Source of the DNA: Micrasema longulum
Taxonomy: Eukaryota > Arthropoda > Insecta > Trichoptera > Brachycentridae
DNA: 64,000 nt
Direction of reading: 5' to 3'
NCBI GenBank assembly: GCA_022494885.1
Contig: JAGVSM010000919.1
Span: forward strand, 28,101-92,100
Position 1 is the first letter of the stretch, and each line of letters begins with the position of its first letter. Under the pieces are notes generated by a model, which saw nothing but the letters and a program-made list of their open reading frames with translations, searched no databases and was not told the DNA's origin. A program made the position numbers and the translations under genes. Of the stretch, positions 44,610 through 54,498 are shown in pieces.

Positions 44610-44885
44610 ACGGTTTTCTGCATACCCGTCTCTTTGCCAGGACACTGATATATCTTCATCATAGTTGTAGCACAAAAATATACACCATAATCACCAAAGT
44701 GCATCGTGTATGTGTGTTGGATTTCAACAACATGGGTCCTATCAGCAGGCTGGTTTTATATTTTTAAAGGTACACCCTTAATGAGTTTTGCATATAAATG
44801 TAATTAGTGTCTTGACGAAACCAGTAGATATAGAAAAGTCAGTAAATCGTAATTCACAATTATATACTAACATTTAAATGATAAC
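44610..44885. repeat. HHR-B repeat, inverted pair (decayed)
   Basis: TACCCGTCTCTTTGCCAGGA-CACTG (44627-44649) is HHR-B in reverse with core CUGGCAA. TTAGTGTCTTGACGAAACCA and GTCAGTAAATCGTAA (44808-44865) is HHR-B forward, apparently with stem II deleted. The spacer includes CATCATAGTTGTAGCACA. Confidence 0.45.
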
Positions 44886-45129
44886 TTAAAATTCACAATT
44901 TTGAAAATTAGTGACGAAAATTAACCCAGGGTCTCATTTGATTTAATTTAATAAAAAAATTGAATTGAATTTTTTATTTTTAATTTATGTTATTTATAGC
45001 TTGAGAACGATTACATAATTTTCCCATTTAAAAAAAAAACTTTCTTAACAATAAAATAGTGGTACATTTATTATTTTAATATGCTTCACCAAATAATTAA
45101 AGTAATAAATAAAACATAAAAATTGTACC

Positions 45130-45545
45130 TATAATGTCATACCCAAAACCCGTACAACTTTTGCTCAGAGACATTTCTCATTTATCGCACCGATAGTGTT
45201 CAATATTTTGGAAGAGCAAATTGAGCTCACAAAAACTATTTTCAAGAAAGTAGTTAAGGACAGGATTTTCTTTAGTGGGAGAAATTTGAGTAGGAAACTC
45301 CTCGATGATTTTCCGAATGTTTGAGTTTACTGTTTACCATATTGATGTGCCATATATATATATATGTATTATAAATAAAAAATGTTTTTTATGTTTCTGA
45401 TCCTATATTTGTAGTGATATACTCATGTGTCTGTGTCAACTAATTGCTAGTCCCATCTCAACACAGGACTTTTAGTCCCATGGAGTTGGAACTTATGTCT
45501 CAAATAATGTACAATAAACTTATGTATGTTAATAAATGAATAAAT
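45130..45545 (+). pseudogene. JkB RT C-terminus and 3' end
   Basis: GTCATACCCAAAACCCGTAC, TTTGCTCAGAGACATTTCTC, GTTCAATATTTTGGAAGAGC and tail CATCTCAACACAGGACTTTT, CCATGGAGTTGGAACTTA match 29846-30240 closely. One deletion near 45230 breaks the frame. Confidence 0.75.
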
Positions 45546-45549
45546 AAAT

Positions 45550-46410
45550 TGGGTATCCTAGTAAGTAAGACTCTTAAATTAAGTTTGCATATAATTTTAT
45601 CTTTTACACATCGTTTATTCAATTCTGAACTATCTGAAACGACAATTTAAAAAAATACTTTTTTGTTAAGAATATGATTTCTTAAAAAATTCTCTTCCTT
45701 TCTGTATAATTTAAAATTACAAAAATGCAATACTTTTTGAGTTATTTAATAATTTCCGTTTATTCAAAAAGCAAAATATTTAAGATCAATTATCCAAACT
45801 TACTCTCAAATATCCTAAACCCCTAAAATGCTATTGAAAGGCAATTATACTTTGAATTCTTCACAGAATTTGTTCTTTTTAGCAAATTTATAATAACTTG
45901 GCGTTTACAATACTATGGAAAATACTTTTGTGAAGCCCAAAAATTCCTCTTCTGCACATTTTATGTTTTGACATTTACGATAGTTCAGAATTGAATTGAC
46001 GATAACATTATGTAGGATGATGAAAAAAATAACTCAAATCAACGCCACGCGAATTCGTCATTTCAACAGTACGTTATTCAATGCATCGTTGAACATAAAT
46101 TTTAATTATTATTACGGAGTGGATTTTTATTTGTTGAATGCACATATTGAACAAAATCACAGACCTGAAAATTGCTAGCAAAATTCAATTAAAAAATGAT
46201 GGGAACTACATTATTTAATAATATAAAAACCTTGCAAATTTTAAGTAAAATTCACCTACTCTTTTGTGAATGAAATCTTTTTGTAAAGCTGTTATGCAAA
46301 TTCGTTTCCTAACCTCGTCATACTTAAGTCCATTCATTATTCTAGACGTAATGTGCAATTTATTTTATCAAGTAAAGATTTATGTATCGATATAATACTG
46401 GTTTTTCTGA
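45550..46410. other. No feature recognised
   Basis: AT-rich without protein-like frames. Confidence 0.4.
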
Positions 46411-46415
46411 TGTAA

Positions 46416-47045
46416 AACAGGAAAAATGGCACATTACAGTTAATATCTCAAATATATCTCGATATACTCGTGTCTGTCACTCATCCGATAAAATAGTCAT
46501 AATTCAAAAAAGCTGAATTTCTAAGAAATTTTAAAAATTCAAATAAACTTGAACCTATTTTTATATTATTTGACTAAGTATAATACATACGAATTACATT
46601 TCAAGGAGTTACCGCAACTCAATTTGGGACCACATATTAATCTATCTATATTTTCAGTCCATCTAGTGGTGTAATAATTGTCAACCATGTAATAGGTCTC
46701 GGGTTCGATTGCCAACTAAGTTGACACGAAACATTTGTTTAAAAATAAGTATTTACACCTTTTTATTAAAAAAAAAATGTATATATATATGCGTTCTTAT
46801 GATTAAACAAAATATTTCGATTTTGAGGCCATTTTATAGAAGTTGTAAATAACTCACTTATCGGAAATAGGAATCAATTTGAAGTAGAATCACTTAAAAA
46901 CAGGGAAAATGCCACATTACAGTTAATATCTCAAATATATCTCGATATCCTCGTGTCTGTCACTCATCCGATAAAATAGTCATAATTCAAAAAAGCTGAA
47001 TTTCAAAGAAATTTTAAAAATTAAAATAAACTGGAACCTATTTTT
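46416..47045. repeat. Composite repeat bounded by two 150-bp direct repeats
   Basis: 46416-46565 and 46896-47045 are about 96 percent identical (AAAACAGG..AAAATG.CACATTACAG ... GAACCTATTTTTA). They enclose the 320-bp composite 46566-46888. The layout resembles a tiny LTR element, but repeat ends are not TG...CA and no primer-binding site follows the left copy. Confidence 0.85.
46566..46888 (+). mobile_element. Composite SINE (S6 head plus headless S2)
   Basis: A tRNA-like segment (TAGTGGTGTAATAATTGTC, B box GGGTTCGATTGCC) is followed by an inverted, headless S2 body (TGCGTTCTTATGATTAAACA, TTTATAGAAGTTGTAAATAA-CTC). A near-identical copy is at 49660-49990. Confidence 0.7.
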
Positions 47046-47229
47046 ACACGGCAGATGCGTTCCACACGGTACCGTGTAAAATAAGTATATTAAAAAATAA
47101 CAATGCAGGATAGACTTTCTTGTCTAAAAATTAAAATTGGGATTTAAAAAAAAAACGTTTTGTACTATTTATTTTACATAATTTTTTTCTTAAATATTAC
47201 ATGACAAATGCTAATACAAATTTTGAAAA

Positions 47230-47420
47230 AATCGCAATAAGATTACTCTTATTTCTAAGACTATTTCTAAGATTATTTCTAAGACTATCATTGTTAGAAA
47301 TACCAAAAATGTTCGGCTACTATTCGGTATTCGGCTTATTCGGCCCCTTTTTAAATATTATTATTATTATATTATTATTATTATTATTATAATACTATTC
47401 GGCTGAATACCGAAAGCCAA
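47230..47420. repeat. 12-bp tandem and TTCGGC inverted repeat with ATT microsatellite
   Basis: 47250-47288: about three units of ATTTCTAAGACT. 47312-47345 (TTCGGCTACTATTCGGTATT...) and 47394-47420 (ACTATTCGGCTGAATACCGA-AAGCC) form an inverted repeat. Between them is (ATT)n at 47355-47393. Confidence 0.7.
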
Positions 47421-47679
47421 ACTATAAAAAAGAACGTACAAATTACTCTAAAATGTATCTATTTTAATCACAAATTATGAGTTTGAAACCAAAAATCTAT
47501 CATTGGTAAGTTGTGATGCATGAAAACATTTTTTTCAGCATTTGTTTATGGCGAATGATTACGCTTTTCCTAATAAATAATACCTCGCGAGGAAACCTCG
47601 CCAGAAGTCATGCCCGAAATCTTATGCATTGTAGCCACATACGCCAAGTACAGTGAAGTCAAATCTTTAATAACATTTG

Positions 47680-47975
47680 TTTAAGTATGCGTCATAAAGT
47701 TTTCAAATATAATATTCTAGTGTTCGTACTAACACAAACGAAATTTGTGTGTTTACTTGGTTCAATGACAGGGATAAACGCATAAATATGTACAGGCTGT
47801 TAAACATTCGAACGCACCGTACAGTACATTAAAATTTTCCATAAACTTTGTTTATGTGTGCGTAAAAAAAAGTTTTCAAACAAACCAATAAAATTTCCTT
47901 CCTTCACAAGCAAAAATTAAATGTTTACTCGGTTCACTGGTAGGCACTAATTAAATATTCGAACGAACTGTTTCA
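47680..47975 (+). repeat. R9, two tandem units of about 150 bp
   Basis: Both units contain TGCGT..AAAGTTTTCAAA, TGTTTAC(T)CGGTTCA(C)TG and ATTCGAACG(C/A)AC. A third copy at 41095-41215 shares GTGTTTACCTGGTTCACTGA and AACATTCAAATGTGCTGT. Confidence 0.5.
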
Positions 47976-48219
47976 TATAATAAGATATTTAATGAAATTT
48001 TTGAATCTCAGACAAAAGCATTATTAAGAATTAAAAATTGCTTTAATTAAAGTACAGTTACTTAATATTCACCAATCCGGTCAAAGAATTGTAAAAAATT
48101 AATACAAGCTCCTATGCAAGTACTAAATTATAAAATATGCATTATTGAGTTATGAAAGCAACGAAAGGTTTTGCATGTTCTTGTTCTGTGTGTATGATTC
48201 ATTCCACACCATGGTAAAA

Positions 48220-48453
48220 ATCCACACGGCACGATAAAATAACAAAGGGTGGATCGATATTTAATATATTTAAAAAACTTACTAACATTTATTGAATGCC
48301 AGGCAAACGCAATAACCAATATACCACGAGGCTGACTATTCTTCACTTGATTCCATTTTGCAAGATTTTTACCTAAGAGTTGCCTCCAAATATGTCATTG
48401 TAAATATGATAAATAAATGTCAATCCACCCTTATTTTACCGTGTCGGGTGGAT
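48220..48453. repeat. 234-bp inverted-repeat element
   Basis: ATCCACACGGCACGATAAAA-TAACAAAGGGTGGAT (48220-48254) and TCAATCCACCCTTATTTTAC-CGTGTCGGGTGGAT (48420-48453) are inverted repeats of about 40 bp. The loop holds CAGCCTCGTGGTATATTGGT on the minus strand, which looks like a tRNA-type A box. Non-coding. Confidence 0.6.
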
Positions 48454-48796
48454 GTGCAAGATAATTATGAAATGGGCGTATCTCGTATAAAAAATTGTCC
48501 CGTTCAGACCGGGTGTTCATTCAAATATAAAAAATATTCAAATAAAAAAACCACCGAGTTTATTTTTAAGTTAACGGTACCCCTAAGTATGTCTTCATTT
48601 TTTCTGCTTCTGTTGGTAGTCAGCAATACCCAGGAAAGTTAGTTTGTTAATTTGATAGCTGGCTTCTGACAGGTTTGCTGTTTTAGAATGTGTTCACACA
48701 GTTCAAAATATATACCAACAAAAATAAATATTTTGATTAAATATACAATATCATATTGTATAATAATAACCCATATTATATTAATTTGATTAATTG

Positions 48797-48940
48797 ATTT
48801 CATTATTTTGAGTTACCACTCTTCGTCAGGACACTCGCTCTTCTAACATGCAAATACTAAAACACACTTTCCCCTTTACCATTACCGCAGTAAAAATAGT
48901 ATTTACAAAAATACATAAGAGTTTATAGGGATGTAAACAC
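48797..48940 (-). repeat. HHR-B repeat
   Basis: The reverse complement reads GGTAAAGGGGAAAGTGTGTT, TTAGTATTTGCATGTTAGAA, GCGAGTGTCCTGACGAAG, matching 7960-8040 and 50880-50950. Hammerhead part at 48806-48834: GTGTC, CTGACGA (fits CUGANGA), hairpin GAGT-GGTA-ACTC, but AAAA in place of GAAA, and the distal half is lost. Confidence 0.55.
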
Positions 48941-48967
48941 CACCGCGTCCAAACATGCACTAAAAAA

Positions 48968-49336
48968 TTAGGTTAATAATATTAAGTGGTATATTGAGGT
49001 ATCGGTATGAAGTTGAGAAGAAGAAGGAGTAGGAGGTTGAAATTTATCCGATTGGTTAATAATCCATAAAATTTTAAAAGATTCAAAAAATTCCTTAGTA
49101 CGAACGGAACAAATTTTTTTTTTATATTCAGAGGAATTAATTGAGGACTTTAAAGGTTGTAAATTTAGTATCTTGTTACGCGCTGAATAGTATTTTATTA
49201 GAACGCGTACATCTGATATAGTAATATTTTCCGTCAACACGCCAATATAATCGATTTGCTCTTGAAAAATCCACAAGGTTATATCTGCATTTTCACGGAC
49301 GGCTGTCGCTCGATTCTTCCGTAATGTATTCAGCAT
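48968..49336 (-). CDS. Uncharacterised open frame, 122 codons
   Basis: Encodes ENADITLWIFQEQIDYIGVL, NITISDVRVLIKYYSARNK and KEFFESFKILWIINQSDKF with balanced composition and no low complexity. That makes it more protein-like than surrounding frames. I do not recognise the family. No Zn-knuckle or protease motif is visible. It could be a gag-like relic of an LTR element, given the adjacent promoter-like block, or chance. Confidence 0.25.
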   Translation of the reverse strand: MLNTLRKNRATAVRENADITLWIFQEQIDYIGVLTENITISDVRVLIKYYSARNKILNLQPLKSSINSSEYKKKICSVRTKEFFESFKILWIINQSDKFQPPTPSSSQLHTDTSIYHLILLT

Positions 49337-49339
49337 TGA

Positions 49340-49620
49340 AAATTCGCCTCGAGCCGCGAAGTAGGTTGACTGTTATATAAGCAGCCGGTTGAACCAAGTT
49401 CAAGAGTAAATCGTTGAATAAGAGGGAATTGTTGAATAATAGAACGCCGCAGGGCGCAATGGAATGAGTCGAGCCGTCGAGTGGGTGGTGAGCAAGGCTC
49501 GTTATTACGAGAAAATAAAGTTGACTGGACTGCCGGACCATTGTTTCAACAAATAATTATTCACTCGATGCGACCGCGATTTAATGCTAGAAATTCGCGG
49601 TGGCATTAGATCTGTACAGA
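49340..49620 (+). promoter_or_regulatory. GC-richer promoter-like block, possible solo LTR
   Basis: TTATATAAGCAGCCGG (TATA-like, about 49370) is followed 140 bp later by AAAATAAAG (49511) and a CG-rich hairpin (ACCGCGATTT ... AAATTCGCGGT, 49571-49601). TATA then AATAAA spacing resembles an LTR R region, but no second LTR copy or primer-binding site is seen. Confidence 0.25.
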
Positions 49621-49659
49621 AATTTAGTTTTTTAAATTTATTTATGAATCATGTAATAT

Positions 49660-49990
49660 AAAGTATTTGACTAAGTATAAAACATACGAATTACATTTCA
49701 AGGAGTTACCGCAACTCAATTTGGGACCACATATTAATCTATCTATATTTTCAGTCCATCTAGTGGTGTAATAATTGTCAACCATGTAATAGGTCTCGGG
49801 TTCGATTGCCAACTAAGTTGACACGAAATATTTGTTTAAAAATGTGTATTTACACCTTTTTATTTAAAAAAAATAAAAATATTTGCGTTCTTATGATTAA
49901 ACCAAATATTTCGATTTTGAGGCCATTTTATAGAAGTTGTAAATAACTCACTTATCGGAAATAGGAATCAATTTAAAGTAGAATCACTTA
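49660..49990 (+). mobile_element. Composite SINE, second copy
   Basis: About 95 percent identical to 46566-46888 from TTTGACTAAGTATAA to AGTAGAATCACTTAAA. The 150-bp direct repeats that flank the first copy are absent here. Confidence 0.75.
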
Positions 49991-50092
49991 AATGTTTCAT
50001 AGCCCCTAGAATGACTTCCACTATTCATACGCTTTTGAAATGCAAATATTTTTAAGGTTTAGCAAAAATGTATTGATATTTTTTATTTATTT

Positions 50093-50276
50093 TATAATTT
50101 TAAAAAATTGCGTTCTTGTGATTTACCCAAATATTCAATTTCAGGGCCATTTTCAACAAGCTGCAAATAACTTACTATTAGAAAATAGGAATCAAGTTAG
50201 GGTAGAGTGGGATTCGAACTACAGACCTTTGGTCCGTGAGTCCGAGACACTAGCCACAGGACCACAACCCGATTCA
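50093..50276 (-). mobile_element. SINE, type S2
   Basis: Full-length-looking: TTGCGTTCTTGTGATTTACC, CTATTAGAAAATAGGAATCA, B-box arm GGGATTCGAACTA and head CGGACCTTTGG...CACTAGCCACAGGACCAC. Very close to 28151-28345 in reverse. Confidence 0.85.
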
Positions 50277-50279
50277 ACA

Positions 50280-50788
50280 ATAAAATACATATAAGTTTTT
50301 TTACAATTTTTCAAAAAAACGCAAACATTCTCTTAGGTTTTAATATTTTTATATGACTGTAAAAGCGATCGTTATAATGTAGGTAGGAATTAATGAAACA
50401 CGCGTGGTCAAAATTGATACACTTCAAATTTTATAGCGTAGATAACTTGGTTCATGGCTTGAGCTATTTTCGTATTATGGACGAAAGAGAAACATTCACC
50501 TTAATGCATCAACATCCCTGCATTAAATGGTGCATCAAATAGAAATGGATTCTTTAAATAGCTTACAACTCTCGAAGGACTTCTGGGAGACTACTACGCA
50601 CGAATGTAACCGAACGAAGGTGTTTGCGATTGTTAGCGAAGATCGTATTCGTTACAACATGCATTGTTTGGGTTCTTATTTTATTTAGCCAAACAAAACG
50701 TTACTTTAATTTATCATTTATTAAAGATTCTAGTAAACAAGCAAAGTAATTGTTATGTTCAAAGCATTAACTTTGTGGTCAAACATTT
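50280..50788. other. No feature recognised
   Basis: No internal match or coding frame. Confidence 0.4.
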
Positions 50789-50836
50789 TCATTAATGTTA
50801 GTAAATATAAGTATTTAACCGCTTACCGTCTTTTCA

Positions 50837-50883
50837 TGTCTACCGGTTGGTTTCAAGGGGTACGCGTCTCTTCATCAGGACAC
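50837..50883 (-). ncRNA. Hammerhead ribozyme-like motif, core boxes intact
   Basis: Minus-strand reading: GTGTC (50883-50879), CTGATGA (50878-50872, exact consensus), stem II region AGAGACGCGTACCCCTT (weak pairing), GAAA (50854-50851), CCAACCGG-TA, then GACAT pairing with GTGTC (one G-U). A 4-nt CCAA duplication lengthens stem III. Best core of the family, but with imperfect stem II. Confidence 0.55.
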
Positions 50884-50990
50884 TCACTAGACCAAGATGC
50901 AAATACTAAAATACGCTTTAACCTTTACCGTCACCGTAGTATACATAATATTTACGAAAAAATACAACAATTTGTATGCTGGTGTGGTGA

Positions 50991-51034
50991 GTGTCTCGAT
51001 GAAGAGACGGGTACACTTCGAAACCGATAGACAC
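50991..51034 (+). ncRNA. Hammerhead ribozyme-like motif
   Basis: GTGTC (50991-50995), TCGATGA (variant of CUGAUGA), stem II GAGACG-GGTA-CACTTC (right strand decayed), GAAA (51020-51023), CCGATA, then GACAC pairing perfectly with GTGTC. Confidence 0.5.
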
Positions 51035-51089
51035 AAAAAGTAGGTAAGTGATTAAATACTCATATTTACCAACATTAGTTAGGTTAAAT

Positions 51090-52085
51090 TTTAGTTGAAA
51101 CTCAAATCAATCATGATTTTTTGTATGTCATTGTACGAAGCACAATAAACATTTTAACCTTTACAAAACGAACGCATGCACTTAATATTAGAACTTGCGG
51201 TTGTCTTCGGTTCCATACGCATTCTTTTCTAGCAAAAACTTCTATGACATTCTGTGCCAGGGCCACGGGCTCGTATGTAACGAGATGACATGAAACAAAT
51301 CAACTATTTCCTGTGAAAGACATTTTCTCTTCCAGGATTTAATGTAGCATTACATTCTCTTATCTAATTCTTTCCAGTTGTTAATTAAATTCTGGTATTC
51401 CAAGGGAATCTATAATTAACAAGTTGAACACTAAGGGCTTTCATGAGTTGGTTTTACGCCACCCACACGACACGTAGACGGATAGGTTTTAATTTAAGTG
51501 TTAAAAGATACACAAAAATAAATCACGCCATACGCTATGATCTGAGTGCAAGTAATTATAGTAGGTGTTTTTATTAGTACAATACTAAATAACACAAATT
51601 TATTTTGTGTACACTATATTAGGTATATGTTTTATTGCGTTTTCATCATTTTTACTTTACTCGAGAACTCTGTATATGAAACAGAGTTTTAACAAAAAAT
51701 ATATTAGGAAGGATAAAATGGTCATTTGAGCATCAATAACGATTACGTTTTGTATATTTTCTAGAAAAGAATCACCCTAATTTAAGTAAATAAAAGCAGT
51801 ATGGAAGTCCTAGACTTGAGAGAGAAAAATCGTATTCCGACCATCAATTTTTTTTCACAAACTGTACATAGTACTTTTTAGAACCATACCGTCTCGTTGT
51901 CAAATATTTTGCGCGTTTATCTCCAATACAAGAGGTCTCAGGGGAGATCACTGATATTTTTTAAAAAACTTACTAAAACTTACTAAATGTCGCCTATGAG
52001 GAAATATCAAATAATGTTTAAGTATTCATGCTTTGACTATATATGTTCAACTTGATTTCCACATTCCCCAATAATTCTTTCGTCT
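51090..52085. other. No feature recognised
   Basis: No open frame of note, no window-internal repeat. Confidence 0.4.
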
Positions 52086-52090
52086 TGTAT

Positions 52091-52250
52091 GGCGGCCTCC
52101 GTGGCTCAGTTGTCAAGATGCTTAACTCACACACGGAATGTTCCAGGTTCGATTCCCGGTGAGAACACAAAGATTAAATATGACATATCTCAAGCCTGGG
52201 TGTTCTGTAGCTTAATTCACCATTGTAATTGGGTATCTTGGCTTTCTGTG
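52091..52250 (+). mobile_element. tRNA-headed SINE, type S1, best copy
   Basis: A box TGGCTCAGTTG (52102-52112) and an exact B box GGTTCGATTCC (52146-52156) are spaced as in a tRNA gene. The body is ACATATCTCAAGCCTGGGTG, TTCTGTAGCTTAATTCACCA and ends near GGTGCAAAAC. The acceptor strands (GCCTCCG, TGAGAAC) do not pair. Confidence 0.85.
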
Positions 52251-52254
52251 GTGC

Positions 52255-52795
52255 AAAACTAAAGTTCTTTCCTCTTCATTTCTATTGAGATATCGGTCCC
52301 TAATTTTAAAACATCTTTAATCGGATATCCTTTAATGTTTTTATAGTTAAACAGTATCTAAAACTGTCATCAATTTTGAATTATTAATGAGTTACATTGA
52401 AATAACCATACCCTTTTATTGCTTTTATTGTATTAGTTAGCTATTATTATTCTAGTGGCTCTTCTAAATCAACTTCAGTATTTACGTATTTCTACATTGT
52501 GTACTTCAATGGGTAAGTCTTCAGAACCAATAAGTATTCTAACCTCAATAATGTACAAGGAATAACGGAGAAAACTATCAACAGTTCAAATGTTATTCTT
52601 ACTTCGGATTCCATAAATCATTCAGAATTTAGCAATCTTGATACGTATTTCAGTAGAAACATAAATAATTTATTATTTTGAAGTCTATTTGGGAATCAGA
52701 CCTCATATTGATAAATAATACACAGCGTACACCCACGAAATAATTATGTAATGTTTTTGCGTTTTTGATAATCAGTAATATATATACATTAATAT
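52255..52795. other. No feature recognised
   Basis: AT-rich; no internal match. Confidence 0.4.
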
Positions 52796-52799
52796 ATGG

Positions 52800-53173
52800 G
52801 TTACAAATGATGAAATCAGGCGAGAGTGTAAATCTGAGACAAGTATAATTGATTAGATTGAGAAAGGGTCTCTGAGATGATTTGGTCACGTAGAACGAAT
52901 GGACGACGAAAGAATGGTAAAACAAGTATATATGGTGAAAATGAACGGCAACGATAGACGAAGACGATCAAGGAAGACGTGGCATGATCAGATAAGCCAA
53001 AATCTTAAGTCTGGTCATGTCTAAAGCAGACAGAACCGAAGGGCATGTATGACAAGATGTATGAATGTGGAAGAGGCTAGGATTGTATGCCAGGATAGAC
53101 GTGTGTGGTGGTCCATTCTCTCTGCCTACCCCTACGGGGAAATAACGTGATGGTAGTAGTAGTAGTAGTAGTA
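52800..53173 (+). pseudogene. RTE RT C-terminus and 3' end
   Basis: Translation with stops: FGHVERMDDERMVKQVY, RSRKTWHDQISQ, SRQNRRACMTRCMNVEEARI, VWWSILSAYPYGE, then CGTGATGG and (TAG)n at 53154-53173. Same family as 20855-21830. Confidence 0.85.
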
Positions 53174-53925
53174 AATAATATATTTATATTAGGAATATAT
53201 ATATATATATTAGTAATATATATGTATTAATATTATACTTACAGAGATTTTTTTTCCTTTAATGAAATGAAAAAAGATAATAAAAAGTACAGTCAGGAAT
53301 ACAATATATTTAGGAAAGATGTGAAAAGTTACATCTATAATTCTTCTTTATGTAACACTGATTAAAAACATCGTTTTTATCTTTTTTGTAATTAAAATAT
53401 GTTATCCTAAAAATGTTATTAATTAAAATAAAATAAACTATTGTAAAACGTCATTCTCCATTATGTACACAAGAATTGTTTATTTATTTTACGTAATGGG
53501 AAAAGTGAATGTAAATGTATGTTTTTGATTTATGTTAAAAATTGTATTTAGTTGTAATATTGTATTTTTATTTATTATTAATAAATTTTTAAAAAATATA
53601 CATATAGTACATAAATAAAATCATTTAAAAATAATTCCATCAATGCGAAGTTCTTTGTTAAAGCAAAATAACACACGAAATCATTATTACTCGTACGTAA
53701 ACAACCATTCAAATATTTAAAATTTAATTGATGAAAATATACTTTGATGAATTTAGTTGATCCGTGGTGTGAATTCGTGTAAAATTAAGAGAACCTAATA
53801 AAAAATACTCAATTAATAAAATGAGCAATTATTATATTAGACAGCCTGAGAACAAATACCATCAAACGACTACAAGTGCAATATGCATGCAACTGTACAA
53901 TGACCGGTAATCGTTCGCGTGGGAT
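53174..53925. other. AT-rich, no gene
   Basis: ATATAT simple repeats at 53195-53225 and long A/T tracts. Confidence 0.45.
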
Positions 53926-53932
53926 GAATTTT

Positions 53933-53940
53933 TATATAAG
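53933..53940 (+). promoter_or_regulatory. TATA-like box
   Basis: TTTTTATATAAGG lies 160 bp before the ATG at 54101, in a locally GC-richer context (GTTCGCGTGGGATG upstream). Inference only. Confidence 0.3.
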
Positions 53941-54100
53941 GTTTGACCTCGCTATGCTAGTTATGCAAAAGCACCCAGGAACTTAGCAAAAAGATCTTTG
54001 GATTATTTGCTTAACAAACAACAATACACAAACTCACTGAATACTTTCTATTACTTCCATTTCCCCCGTAGCCACAAGCATTTGATCTTGTGCAAACACC

Positions 54101-54376
54101 ATGGAGCAGAACCTAAAAGGCACCGAGTTAAAATATCTTTCTATTTCTGTTATTGTTTCCGTTTGTGCTTCGTTAGTTGTTGGCTGTTTTGGTGTTAAAG
54201 ACATTTTAACAGTACGGAATTCCAAGCTGTCGTTAAAGATTATTTCGCAATATTGTTTCTCGAGAAACGTGCGAGTAGTCTTTTATGCAAAGGTAAAAAT
54301 TAGTAAAACAGAAACGGAATATATGCCAAGCGCATTGTCGAAAGATCCGGTTGATTGTACAGTTTCATTTGTTTAA
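54101..54376 (+). CDS. Candidate first coding exon, product unknown
   Basis: ATG in good context (ACACCATGG) opens 91 codons: MEQNLKGTELKYLSISVIVS, then CASLVVGCFGVKDI (one hydrophobic segment, about residues 12-32), KLSLKIISQYCFSRNVRVVF. A plausible splice donor AAG-GTAAAAATT lies at 54292-54293, after residue 64. If used, the exon ends there and the remaining codons are intronic. A TATA-like box is upstream. I see no family match and no continuation exon within the window. It may equally be a chance frame in non-repetitive DNA. Confidence 0.3.
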   Translation: MEQNLKGTELKYLSISVIVSVCASLVVGCFGVKDILTVRNSKLSLKIISQYCFSRNVRVVFYAKVKISKTETEYMPSALSKDPVDCTVSFV

Positions 54377-54498
54377 CAGATCACCTGTTACACATACCAC
54401 TATACAAAAATAGATCACACAATCACATGGTAAAATAGTCAAATTAATTAAGGCTTAGGAAATGATATAAAATATTATAATTATTATTTTATTTTTTG

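Larger units (their letters stand above)
50790..51085. repeat. HHR-B inverted dimer with two hammerhead-like cores
   Basis: Outer arms TTAATGTTAGTAAATATAAG and CTCATATTTACCAACATTAG are complementary. Inner arms are the two hammerhead-like motifs (50837-50883 on -, 51034-50991 on +). The left arm continues with the family body (TTTAACCTTTACCGTCACCG), present only once. This is a head-to-head arrangement like that of the Penelope dimer at 34 kb, but sharing no long sequence with it. Confidence 0.75.

Noticed and set aside
46416..47045. Complete mini LTR retrotransposon (TRIM)
   Set aside because: Direct repeats do not start TG or end CA, there is no primer-binding site, and the inside is a SINE composite found alone elsewhere.
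52091..52165. Plus-strand tRNA gene
   Set aside because: A and B boxes are excellent, but acceptor strands do not pair and the sequence recurs with a common non-tRNA body.
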